From: a bacterium | GTDB lineage: Bacteria; JAMCPX01 | DNA length: 5,439 bases | NCBI GenBank assembly: GCA_021815065.1 | Contig: JAKAHI010000117.1 | Coordinates: 1 to 5,439, forward strand | Direction: 5' to 3' | In this document: in pieces, positions 1 to 5,439 of the stretch | How positions within the stretch are numbered: position 1 is the first letter of the stretch | Layout: every line of letters begins with the position of its first letter | Made by a program: the position numbers and the translations under genes | Notes under the pieces: model-generated | Told to the model about the DNA's origin: nothing | The model's input: the letters and a program-made list of their open reading frames with translations, nothing else | Database searches by the model: none

Positions 1-1
1 C

Positions 2-712
2 ATCAATCTGGATTTCTTTATTAAACTGCCGAAACCTACCGGCGAAACCGGGGGCGGTATTGCAAATGCCATCGTAGGGAGCTTCATCGTTGTCGGTACT
101 GCGTCCTTGATAGCGATACCGGTCGGCGTCATGTCGGGTATATACCTTGCAGAGTTCGGCAAGAACAAATTCGCATCCATGATACGATATTTCGCCGATG
201 TTATGAACGGCATACCTTCGATCGTCACCGGTATCGTTGCTTACGTTTTTGTTGTGGTACCGATGCACGGTTTTTCCGCACTTGCGGGCGGTATTGCCCT
301 GTCCATCATGATGATTCCTATCATAACAAGAACCAGCGAAGAACTGATAAAAATGGTACCGGATACCATACGGGAGGCCGGCCTTGCACTGGGGATCTCC
401 CAATGGAAGGTCATACTGTTTATCGTACTGCGGACGGCGTCGACCGGTATCGTTTCCGGCATCATGCTGGCGGTAGCAAGGGTCGGGGGTGAAACCGCCC
501 CTCTTCTGTTCACTGCATTCAACAATTCCTTCATGAGCTTCAAGCTCGATCAGCCCATTTCGACGATGACCGTGCTTATCTACAACTATGCCTCATCACC
601 CTATCCCGATTGGAACGCCATAGCATGGGGCAGCGCGTTTGTGCTCATCATCATCGTGTTGATCGTCAACATACTGTCAAAGATGTTTACAAATACAAAA
701 TATTCCTTATAA
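2..712 (+). CDS. pstA: Phosphate ABC transporter permease PstA (3' part, 5' end outside window)
   Basis: PstA is one of the two inner-membrane permease subunits (with PstC) of the high-affinity PstSCAB phosphate importer. The reading frame is open from base 2, and 236 codons are visible before TAA at 710-712. The family is usually about 280-300 residues, so the N-terminus and probably the first membrane helix lie upstream. The visible part starts with a periplasmic-type segment containing GGGIANAIVGS. About five hydrophobic helices follow, the last just before the C-terminus. The cytoplasmic EAA loop that docks on the ATPase reads EAGLALGISQWKVI and is followed by the typical RVGGETAPLLFTA stretch. 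The TTG at 107 is internal, because homology continues upstream of it. The stop lies 11 nt before pstB, so the two genes are surely in one operon. PstC and PstS are presumably upstream. The promoter, and any Pho box, is outside the window. Confidence 0.95.
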   Translation: MNLDFFIKLPKPTGETGGGIANAIVGSFIVVGTASLIAIPVGVMSGIYLAEFGKNKFASMIRYFADVMNGIPSIVTGIVAYVFVVVPMHGFSALAGGIALSIMMIPIITRTSEELIKMVPDTIREAGLALGISQWKVILFIVLRTASTGIVSGIMLAVARVGGETAPLLFTAFNNSFMSFKLDQPISTMTVLIYNYASSPYPDWNAIAWGSAFVLIIIVLIVNILSKMFTNTKYSL

Positions 713-723
713 GATAACAGCAC

Positions 724-1482
724 ATGGCAAAAAAACTTATTATAGAACATCTCAATGCATGGTTTGGAAATGTACAGGCATTGAAGGACATCAATCTCGA
801 TATAGAAGAAAACGGTGTAACCGCTGTCATAGGACCCTCGGGGTGCGGGAAAACTACCTTTGTCAGATGCCTGAACAGGATCCATGAAGTGGTCGACAAC
901 GCAAAGGTCAACGGCAGTGTTCTGCTCGACGGGGAGAACATATATTCCAACACGATGGACCCGGTCCTTGTCAGGCGCAGGATCGGCATGGTATTCCAGA
1001 AGCCCAACCCTTTTCCGTCCATGAGCATATTCGAGAATGTCGCAGCCGGGATTAGATTGAACGGTTCAAAAAAGAAAAATGAGATCGCCGACCGTGTGGA
1101 AAAGAGTATCAAAATGGCGGCATTGTGGGACGAGGTGAAAGACAAGCTCTACAAATCAGCCACTGCCCTGTCCGGCGGTCAGCAGCAGAGGTTGTGCATC
1201 GCAAGAACGATTGCGATAGAACCGGAGGTGATCCTTATGGATGAGCCGGCGTCAGCACTGGATCCGATATCGACCGCCCGTATAGAGGAGCTTATCCAGC
1301 AAATAAAAGAACGCTATACTATCGTCATTGTAACGCATAACATGCAGCAGGCCGCACGGGTTTCCGATTACACGGGATTTTTTCTCCTCGGAGAACTCAT
1401 TGAATTCAACAAAACATCGGACATATTCACGAACCCGAAGGACAAAAAAACGGAAGACTATATAACGGGGAGATTCGGATAA
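724..1482 (+). CDS. pstB: Phosphate ABC transporter ATP-binding protein PstB
   Basis: PstB is the cytoplasmic ATPase that powers the PstSCAB importer and also takes part in phosphate signalling with PhoU. At 252 residues it has the normal full length. All ABC motifs are intact: Walker A GPSGCGKTT at residues 37-45, a Q-loop at Q92 within the PstB-typical VFQKPNPFP, the signature LSGGQQQR at 149-156, Walker B VILMDEP at 169-175 followed by the D-loop SALD, and the switch histidine H205 in VTHNMQQA. The DEPASALDP wording and the C-terminal TEDYITGRFG are characteristic of PstB rather than of other importer ATPases. The ATG at 724 is the natural start, since KLIIEHLNAWFG is the usual N-terminal strand. 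No good Shine-Dalgarno precedes it, and translation may depend on coupling to pstA, 11 nt upstream. Confidence 0.97.
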   Translation: MAKKLIIEHLNAWFGNVQALKDINLDIEENGVTAVIGPSGCGKTTFVRCLNRIHEVVDNAKVNGSVLLDGENIYSNTMDPVLVRRRIGMVFQKPNPFPSMSIFENVAAGIRLNGSKKKNEIADRVEKSIKMAALWDEVKDKLYKSATALSGGQQQRLCIARTIAIEPEVILMDEPASALDPISTARIEELIQQIKERYTIVIVTHNMQQAARVSDYTGFFLLGELIEFNKTSDIFTNPKDKKTEDYITGRFG

Positions 1483-1489
1483 AGGAGGT
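1482..1489 (+). promoter_or_regulatory. Shine-Dalgarno of phoU, near-perfect but close to the start
   Basis: AAGGAGGT is a full match to the anti-Shine-Dalgarno core, and its first A is also the last base of the pstB stop codon. The GGAGG core (1484-1488) is only 4 nt from the phoU ATG, tighter than the usual 5-9 nt. It is by far the strongest ribosome site in the pst operon, while pstB and bamD have none that is obvious. This fits phoU being made in more than coupled amounts, but that is inference. Confidence 0.75.
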
Positions 1490-1492
1490 TTT

Positions 1493-2155
1493 ATGGAACG
1501 CAAATTTGATGAGGAATTGAAAGAACTGTCCGGCATGCTCATGAAAATGGGAAGCCTTGCACAAACCATGATACATAAATCCATAAAATCCCTCGTCGAC
1601 AGAGACCGGTCGCTGCTGAACGAAGTGTATACTCTGGAAGAATCCGTTAACGTCTTGCATGTCGAAATCGATGATTTCTGTCTGAAACTCCTGGCCCTCC
1701 GGCAGCCACAGGCAGGAGATCTGCGCATGGTAACCGCAGCGATTAAAATCAATACCGACCTTGAACGGCTTGGTGACCAGGCCGTCAACATTGCCCAGAG
1801 GACCGAATCACTGCTTGAACGGCCGGCTATAAAGCCGCTCGTCGATATACCCAGGGAATCCACGATAGCACAAAAGATGGTCAACGACAGTCTCGATGCC
1901 TTTATAAAAAAAGACGTGAAGCTTGCCGAGGATGTGCTTACGAGAGACGATACGATAGATGACATAAACAACCAGGTGTTCAGAGAATTGCTGACCTATA
2001 TGATGAGCGACCATACGACCATACCCATTGCCTTCGATCTTATATTCGTATCAAAAAACCTCGAACGTATAGCCGATCATGCTACCAACATAGCAGAGGA
2101 CGTTATATTCATGGTCATCGGCAAAGATATACGGCATCACCTGGCGATAAAATGA
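1493..2155 (+). CDS. phoU: Phosphate signalling/transport regulator PhoU
   Basis: PhoU is a cytoplasmic, metal-binding, all-helical protein that restrains the Pst transporter and the PhoR/PhoB phosphate-starvation response. At 220 residues it is the usual length and made of two related three-helix bundles. Each bundle carries the family E-x3-D metal motif: NTDLERLGDQAVNIA (E91, D95) and KNLERIADHATNIAED (E191, D195). The conserved RQPQAGDLR segment spans residues 70-78. The start is fixed by the strong ribosome site just upstream, and by the N-terminal FDEELKEL, which matches where the family begins. The gene follows pstB by 10 nt, and its TGA overlaps the bamD ATG as ATGA, so four genes form one tightly packed transcription unit. 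No PhoR or PhoB is visible in the window. Confidence 0.96.
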   Translation: MERKFDEELKELSGMLMKMGSLAQTMIHKSIKSLVDRDRSLLNEVYTLEESVNVLHVEIDDFCLKLLALRQPQAGDLRMVTAAIKINTDLERLGDQAVNIAQRTESLLERPAIKPLVDIPRESTIAQKMVNDSLDAFIKKDVKLAEDVLTRDDTIDDINNQVFRELLTYMMSDHTTIPIAFDLIFVSKNLERIADHATNIAEDVIFMVIGKDIRHHLAIK

Positions 2156-2913
2156 AGACACCGAATTATAGAGTCCCCCTTTTATTTTTTGTACTGTTTG
2201 CTTTCCTGTCCGGCTGCGCTTCGGCACCGGTAAAAAAGGAACAGCCGGGGCCGGAGATGTATTACAACAAAGCGCTGGAAGAGATGAAGGGCGGATGGCT
2301 GTTCGGTCCCGATTATGAGCAGATACGGCAAACCCTGAACCAGATCGTAGATAATTATCCGTATTCGACCTACGCACCGCTTGCTCAGCTCCGCATAGCG
2401 GACACCTACTACAAGGAAAGCAGATATCTTGAATCCGCAGAGGCTTACGATCATTTCATCAAGCTCTATCCGAACGATAAAAACATACCGTATGCCGTTT
2501 TCATGGAAGGGAGATCGTTCCTCGAAAACCAGAAATCATGGCTCACCGGAAGCATACCCTACGATATCGATCCAACAGGCATATACAACGCTTTCGACGA
2601 ATTCAAATTCATTATGAATAATTTTCCGTCTTCTCCATACGCGGGAAAAGCAAAGGAATATGCTCTGCAATGCGAAAAAGCTCTTGCAAACCACGACCTG
2701 TACATCGCCGACTTTTATATTGCGCACGAACACTATGAAGCGGCAATAAACAGATTGAGAACCGTTTACGAGAAATACCCGGACAGCGGTGTGGCCGACA
2801 AGGCGCTCCATAAGCTTGCAACGGTATACAAAAAGTTAAACTCACCGGAAGAATACAAGCAGACTATGGAACTGCTGAAGCAATCATACCCGGACAGCAG
2901 CTATAATAAATAG
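2152..2913 (+). CDS. bamD: Outer-membrane beta-barrel assembly lipoprotein BamD (YfiO/ComL family)
   Basis: BamD is a periplasm-facing lipoprotein that works with BamA to fold beta-barrel proteins into the outer membrane. The 253-residue product (E. coli BamD has 245) begins with a lipoprotein signal peptide. It has a basic N-terminus with K2 and R7, a hydrophobic core at 10-18, and lipobox LSGC ending at C22. A23 and S24 follow instead of Asp, which by the E. coli rule predicts outer-membrane sorting. TPR-like helix pairs follow, marked by NYP (68-70), LYP (105-107), NFP (157-159) and KYP near the C-terminus. The family landmark with an acidic-D-x-D-P element is present as YDIDPTG (137-143), where E. 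coli has a similar SDRDPQ. The ATG overlaps the phoU stop by 4 nt and no clear ribosome site precedes it, so translational coupling is likely. A generic TPR lipoprotein is the main alternative, but length and landmarks favour BamD. Confidence 0.87.
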   Translation: MKTPNYRVPLLFFVLFAFLSGCASAPVKKEQPGPEMYYNKALEEMKGGWLFGPDYEQIRQTLNQIVDNYPYSTYAPLAQLRIADTYYKESRYLESAEAYDHFIKLYPNDKNIPYAVFMEGRSFLENQKSWLTGSIPYDIDPTGIYNAFDEFKFIMNNFPSSPYAGKAKEYALQCEKALANHDLYIADFYIAHEHYEAAINRLRTVYEKYPDSGVADKALHKLATVYKKLNSPEEYKQTMELLKQSYPDSSYNK

Positions 2914-2933
2914 CCGGTACCCGCTTGCGGCTA
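2911..2933. terminator. Inverted repeat between convergent genes, possible bidirectional terminator
   Basis: TAGCCG (2911-2916) and CGGCTA (2928-2933) form a perfect 6-bp stem around an 11-nt loop, lying exactly between bamD and pit. The outer TAG of each arm is the stop codon of the gene that reads into it. Read on the minus strand, the stem is followed by UUUAUUAU, which is fairly U-rich. On the plus strand it is followed by AAAUAAAUAAUUU, which is a poor U-tract. It is therefore a weak intrinsic terminator at best, better suited to the pit transcript. The structure is seen in the sequence; the function is inferred. Confidence 0.35.
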
Positions 2934-3923
2934 AATAAATAATTTCAAAACAAAATGAATCCCGCCTGCCACCAGCATGGTAAACGGGAATGTAAATATC
3001 CATGCATAAACAATCTTTTTTCCTACGCCCCATTTTACCGCAGAAAGCCTGCGTGTAGAACCCACGCCGAGTATACTCCCCGTTATGGCATGCGTCGTAC
3101 TCACCGGCAGTCCGAGAGCCGCCGATATGAGGAGTACCGTCGCACTCGATGTCTCGGCTGCAAAACCATGGACCGGCTGCAGCTTCAGGAGGTTGACACC
3201 GAGGGTTTTTATGACCTTCCACCCCCCAAAACTGGTGCCCAGTGCCATGGCAAACGCGCAGATACTGATGACCCATAAAGGCACTTTAAACGAACTTATC
3301 ATGCCCGCATTGATAAGCGCCATCGTGATTATGCCCATTGTTTTCTGTGCATCGTTCATTCCGTGCATCAGTGCCATGTACCCCGACGACATGATTTGAA
3401 GCTTGCCGAACACCCTGTTTATCTTTGACGGCGGTATGCTCTTCAGCAGCCACATCAAAAGCCACATCAGAAGGAAACCGAGAAGAAAGCCGAACAGCGG
3501 AGAGACCGCGAGCGAGATCAGAATTTTCAGTATACCACCGGCCTCAAGGTAAGAAATATTTTTTGAGAAGATTACTGCGCCGATAATGCCGCCGATCAAT
3601 GAGTGAGAACTGCTCACCGGCAGGCCCATAAGAACCGTAATAAGGGACCATACAAAAGCCGCAAGCATGGCCGAGAAGATAGCGACCTGACTCAGGTGCT
3701 GGGGCGAAACTATGTCGCTGCCGATCGTCTTCGCTACCTTGGTACTCAGATAAGCACCGACGAAATTCAATACCGCTGCCATGATTACCGCAATGAACGG
3801 GGATAAGACACGCGTTGAAACGACGGTTGCTATGGCATTCGCAGAATCGTGCCATCCATTGGAGAAATCGAACAAAAGTGCCATGAGGATCACAACGACG
3901 AGGAGAAACTGCGGGTTATGCAT
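2931..3923 (-). CDS. pit: PiT-family inorganic phosphate permease (compact type)
   Basis: This is an inner-membrane low-affinity phosphate transporter of the PiT family, coupled to H+ or Na+, probably carrying metal-phosphate. The 330 residues are almost all hydrophobic helices. The internal duplication typical of PiT is plain. The first half has FSNGWHDSANAIATVVST (residues 20-37) and GLPVSSSHSLIGG (100-112). The second half repeats these as HGMNDAQKTMG (187-197) and GLPVSTTHAITGS (271-283). E. coli PitA has about 499 residues, so this is the short form without a long central cytoplasmic loop, common in bacteria and archaea. The gene starts inside the end of the DUF47 gene with an 8-nt overlap (ATGCATAA), so its translation is probably coupled. 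It converges on bamD with only 17 nt between stop codons. A sulfate-specific relative (CysP) is a less likely alternative; the DUF47 partner favours phosphate. Confidence 0.94.
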   Translation of the reverse strand: MHNPQFLLVVVILMALLFDFSNGWHDSANAIATVVSTRVLSPFIAVIMAAVLNFVGAYLSTKVAKTIGSDIVSPQHLSQVAIFSAMLAAFVWSLITVLMGLPVSSSHSLIGGIIGAVIFSKNISYLEAGGILKILISLAVSPLFGFLLGFLLMWLLMWLLKSIPPSKINRVFGKLQIMSSGYMALMHGMNDAQKTMGIITMALINAGMISSFKVPLWVISICAFAMALGTSFGGWKVIKTLGVNLLKLQPVHGFAAETSSATVLLISAALGLPVSTTHAITGSILGVGSTRRLSAVKWGVGKKIVYAWIFTFPFTMLVAGGIHFVLKLFI

Positions 3924-4539
3924 TTTTAAGAACTACGCCTTCGATGATGTTGGCCACGTCTTCGCACCGGTCAATGGCCATCTCTACGATCTCATAGATC
4001 TCTTTAAGCTTGATGATGTTTACCGGATCCGGCACATTGTCGAACAGAGACGTCATGGCTTTTCTCAGTAACAGATCGCCCTCGTTTTCCACGGTGTTGA
4101 CCTCGATGCAGCTCTTGAGGATTAATTGCGGGTTCTTCAGGTCTCTCAAATCTTTTATTGCCTGCTTCACGACGTTCATCGCTTTCTGCAGGGTCAAGGT
4201 TAGCTCTTTAATCTCCGGGGTCGGCTTTTGTACCCGGTAAAGCCACAATCTCTGCGATGCAGCTTCCACAAAATCCATGATGTCGTCCATCTTGGTAATC
4301 AGTTCGTGGATGTCTTCACGGTCAATGGGTGTTATAAAGGTCCTGTTGAGTTTGTCTATGGTTTGATGGGTAATCTGGTCGGCTTCGTGTTCCAGCTGTT
4401 TTATTTTTTTGACCTTTTCAGCCAGATCCGTGTAATCATCCAGAAGATTGAGCAGGGCATCGATTCCTTCTTCTATCTTTTCCGCTGCATTTTCAAAAAG
4501 ATCGAAAAATTTTTCATCTCTTGGAAAAAATCTTATCAT
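3916..4539 (-). CDS. DUF47 / PhoU-like phosphate transport regulator paired with PiT
   Basis: This is a cytoplasmic all-helical protein of the DUF47 (TIGR00153-type) family, distantly related to PhoU and usually encoded next to PiT permeases, where it is thought to modulate them. At 207 residues it has the normal family length. Visible landmarks are the N-terminal FFPRDEKFFDLFENA, LEHEADQITHQ (E50, D54), FITPIDREDIHELI, and the C-terminal EMAIDRCEDVANII (E186, D190). The E-x3-D pairs resemble the metal-binding motifs of PhoU. The ATG at 4539 is where the family normally begins. No Shine-Dalgarno precedes it, and a good promoter ends only 8 nt upstream, so the mRNA may be leaderless. It is the first gene of a two-gene operon with pit. 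The exact regulatory role is not well settled for the family. Confidence 0.92.
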   Translation of the reverse strand: MIRFFPRDEKFFDLFENAAEKIEEGIDALLNLLDDYTDLAEKVKKIKQLEHEADQITHQTIDKLNRTFITPIDREDIHELITKMDDIMDFVEAASQRLWLYRVQKPTPEIKELTLTLQKAMNVVKQAIKDLRDLKNPQLILKSCIEVNTVENEGDLLLRKAMTSLFDNVPDPVNIIKLKEIYEIVEMAIDRCEDVANIIEGVVLKNA

Positions 4540-4547
4540 ATAATTTT

Positions 4548-4576
4548 ATGATATAAGCATAATAAGAGCCCGTCAA
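4548..4576 (-). promoter_or_regulatory. Predicted sigma-70-type promoter for DUF47-pit
   Basis: Read on the minus strand, the -35 box is TTGACG (4576-4571, 5 of 6 consensus bases). The -10 box is TATCAT (4553-4548, 5 of 6). They are separated by exactly 17 nt. The start of transcription would fall about 6-8 nt past the -10 box, at about 4542-4540. That is essentially at the DUF47 ATG (4539). The boxes are seen in the sequence; activity is inferred. Confidence 0.55.
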
Positions 4577-4604
4577 GGGAATGCAAAATCGGTTTTTTCT
4601 GCCG

Positions 4605-4626
4605 GTCAAGCCCCTGATAGCTTGAC
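4605..4626. repeat. Inverted repeat GTCAAGC-N8-GCTTGAC
   Basis: A perfect 7-bp inverted repeat (4605-4611 and 4620-4626) with an 8-nt spacer. Centre-to-centre spacing is 15 nt. The right arm supplies most of the -35 box TTGACA of the candidate helicase promoter. This position would suit an operator for a dimeric regulator. It would probably lie upstream of the transcribed region, so an RNA hairpin is less likely. Which protein would bind is unknown. Confidence 0.45.
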
Positions 4627-4650
4627 ATAATCCATCTTGGAGGCTTTACT
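4622..4650 (+). promoter_or_regulatory. Candidate promoter for the DEAD-box helicase
   Basis: A perfect -35 box TTGACA (4622-4627) is followed after 17 nt by TTTACT (4645-4650), which matches the -10 consensus at only 4 of 6 positions. Transcription would start near 4657, giving a leader of about 14 nt that just covers the ribosome site. The weak -10 lowers confidence. The true promoter could lie elsewhere in the spacer, and cold-induced helicase genes often have longer leaders. Confidence 0.35.
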
Positions 4651-4670
4651 GATGGAAGGAGAAAAAACGT

Positions 4671-5439
4671 ATGAATTTTGAAGAACTTGGTATATCGGCA
4701 CAACTGCTTAAAGCCGTTTACGAGATAGGCTATGAAGAACCAACACCTATACAGAAAGGCGCTATACCGCCTGCTCTGGAAGGAAAAGATATTATCGGTC
4801 AGGCACAAACAGGCACAGGTAAGACAGCTGCTTTTGCAATTCCAATACTGCAGCTCTGTAAGAAGGGCACACACCCTTCGGCTATCGTCCTTGAGCCCAC
4901 ACGGGAGCTTGCCATACAGGTATCGGAAGAGTTTAACAAAATCGGTAAATTCAAGGGGCTCAGCTCCGTTCCGATTTATGGAGGACAATCCATCGAACAT
5001 CAGCTGCGCGCCCTGAAGAAAGGGGTGGATATCGTCATAGGGACTCCCGGACGCGTGATTGACCATATCCAGAGAGGTACGCTGAATCTCGACAAGGTGA
5101 ACATAGCGGTCCTGGACGAAGCAGACGACATGCTCGATATGGGCTTTATCGATGATATCAAAAAGATACTCGGGAAAACGCCGTCTGCACGGCAGACTAT
5201 GCTGTTTTCCGCTACGATGGACAATAAAGTTCTCGATATTTCAAAAAGATATATGCATGACCCCGTCAAGGTTATGATAAATGTCGCGGATATCGTAGTA
5301 CCGAAGATACGGCAAATCTTTTATGAGGTACGGGAGGATGAGAAGATCGATGCGCTGTCAAGGATCCTCGATGTCGAAGACCTCTCAAGGTGTCTTGTTT
5401 TCTGTCACACAAAACGGGAGGCAGACCGCGTTGCACTAA
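4671..5439 (+). CDS. DEAD-box ATP-dependent RNA helicase (5' part, 3' end outside window)
   Basis: DEAD-box helicases use ATP to unwind short RNA duplexes in ribosome assembly, mRNA decay and cold adaptation. The frame stays open for 256 codons from ATG at 4671 to the window edge. The first RecA-like domain is complete: upstream aromatic F3, Q-motif EEPTPIQ (Q28), motif I AQTGTGKT (45-52), Ia PTREL (76-80), YGGQ, Ib TPGR (125-128), motif II DEAD (149-152), motif III SAT (180-182). Domain 2 begins with motif IV LVFCHTK and is cut off; motifs V and VI and any C-terminal RNA-binding tail are not visible. AAGGAG (4656-4661), 9 nt before the ATG, supports this start. RGTLNLDKV and YGGQSIEHQLRALKKG are like the DeaD/CshA group, but naming a subfamily needs the missing C-terminus. 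The gene is divergent from DUF47-pit, with no evident phosphate role. Confidence 0.95.
   Translation, partial: MNFEELGISAQLLKAVYEIGYEEPTPIQKGAIPPALEGKDIIGQAQTGTGKTAAFAIPILQLCKKGTHPSAIVLEPTRELAIQVSEEFNKIGKFKGLSSVPIYGGQSIEHQLRALKKGVDIVIGTPGRVIDHIQRGTLNLDKVNIAVLDEADDMLDMGFIDDIKKILGKTPSARQTMLFSATMDNKVLDISKRYMHDPVKVMINVADIVVPKIRQIFYEVREDEKIDALSRILDVEDLSRCLVFCHTKREADRVAL

Larger units (their letters stand above)
4540..4670. other. Divergent intergenic region between DUF47-pit and the helicase gene
   Basis: This 131-nt spacer separates two genes transcribed away from each other and holds the control signals for both. On the minus strand it has a good sigma-70-type promoter, and on the plus strand a weaker one. 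A GTCAAGC/GCTTGAC inverted repeat lies between them. The motif CTTGAC occurs three times: minus strand at 4572-4577 and 4605-4610, plus strand at 4621-4626. Two of these supply the -35 boxes. The A/T-rich part next to DUF47 also has a short TTATG/CATAA inverted repeat (4546-4562). I see no ORF, tRNA or terminator inside it. Confidence 0.7.

Noticed and set aside
687..1145. 152-codon open frame on the minus strand opposite pstB
   Set aside because: It is fully antisense to the PstB Walker A and Q-loop region, has no ribosome site or promoter that I see, and its composition is typical of a shadow frame.
1252..1971. 239-codon open frame on the minus strand across pstB and phoU
   Set aside because: It lies opposite two well-supported genes with intact motifs. 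Its translation is rich in serine and arginine and matches no family I recognise. It is an antisense shadow.
2095..2151. Internal promoter for bamD near the end of phoU (TATATT at 2104-2109)
   Set aside because: No acceptable -35 box lies 16-18 nt upstream, and the segment encodes the conserved PhoU C-terminus. The match is probably coding-sequence coincidence.
2884..3276. 130-codon minus-strand frame overlapping pit and the end of bamD
   Set aside because: It is in a different frame from the PiT permease on the same strand and destroys its conserved GLPVSTTH repeat. No membrane or domain pattern is present.
4228..4551. 107-codon plus-strand frame opposite DUF47
   Set aside because: The F/I/V-rich translation is what antisense of a helical K/E-rich protein gives. 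The DUF47 frame has clear family motifs and the other does not.
4540..4553. Possible Pho box half-site (minus-strand TCATAAA) before DUF47
   Set aside because: Only one TCATAAA-like half is present. There is no second CTGTCAT-type repeat at the expected 11-nt spacing, and an A/T-rich -10 region easily yields such a match.
4581..4609. Second minus-strand promoter using TTGACC (4609-4604)
   Set aside because: The hexamer 17 nt downstream is TTGCAT, which matches the -10 consensus at only 3 of 6 positions. The promoter at 4548-4576 is much better.
4536..5066. 176-codon minus-strand frame opposite the helicase and spacer
   Set aside because: It runs opposite the conserved helicase motifs I to Ib and through the divergent promoter region. 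Its translation is rich in cysteine and serine and has no recognisable domain.

Overview
The window comes from a diderm (Gram-negative) bacterium. The best evidence is a BamD-type outer-membrane assembly lipoprotein with a clear lipobox. Base composition looks close to balanced, and ATA isoleucine codons are unusually frequent throughout. Together with the PstAB-PhoU-BamD and DUF47-PiT gene types, this would fit a deep proteobacterial-type lineage such as Desulfobacterota or Nitrospirota. That placement is only an impression. There are no mobile elements, CRISPR arrays, tRNA or rRNA genes, and coding density is high.

Layout. From the left edge to about 2.9 kb there is a + strand operon. It holds the 3' part of pstA (phosphate ABC permease), pstB (its ATPase), phoU (regulator of Pst and phosphate signalling) and bamD (outer-membrane beta-barrel assembly lipoprotein), which overlaps phoU by 4 nt. 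A minus-strand operon converges on it from about 4.54 kb down to 2.93 kb. It consists of a DUF47/PhoU-like protein followed by a compact PiT-family phosphate permease, overlapping by 8 nt. Only 17 nt separate the bamD and pit stop codons, and both stops lie in the arms of one small inverted repeat. A 131-nt divergent intergenic region (4540-4670) then carries back-to-back promoter candidates. It is followed by the 5' part of a DEAD-box RNA helicase gene that runs off the right edge.

How the genes work together. The two operons encode the two classic bacterial phosphate uptake systems: ATP-driven high-affinity Pst and ion-coupled low-affinity PiT. Each is paired with its own PhoU-fold partner (PhoU for Pst, DUF47 for PiT). 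BamD inserts porins and other beta-barrels into the outer membrane. Its tight junction with phoU suggests co-translation, although a functional link to phosphate is inference.

I see no clearly undescribed system here. All seven genes belong to known families. The points worth a second look are the operon arrangement, a predicted leaderless mRNA for the DUF47-pit operon, a symmetric element at the helicase promoter, and the shared stop-codon hairpin.
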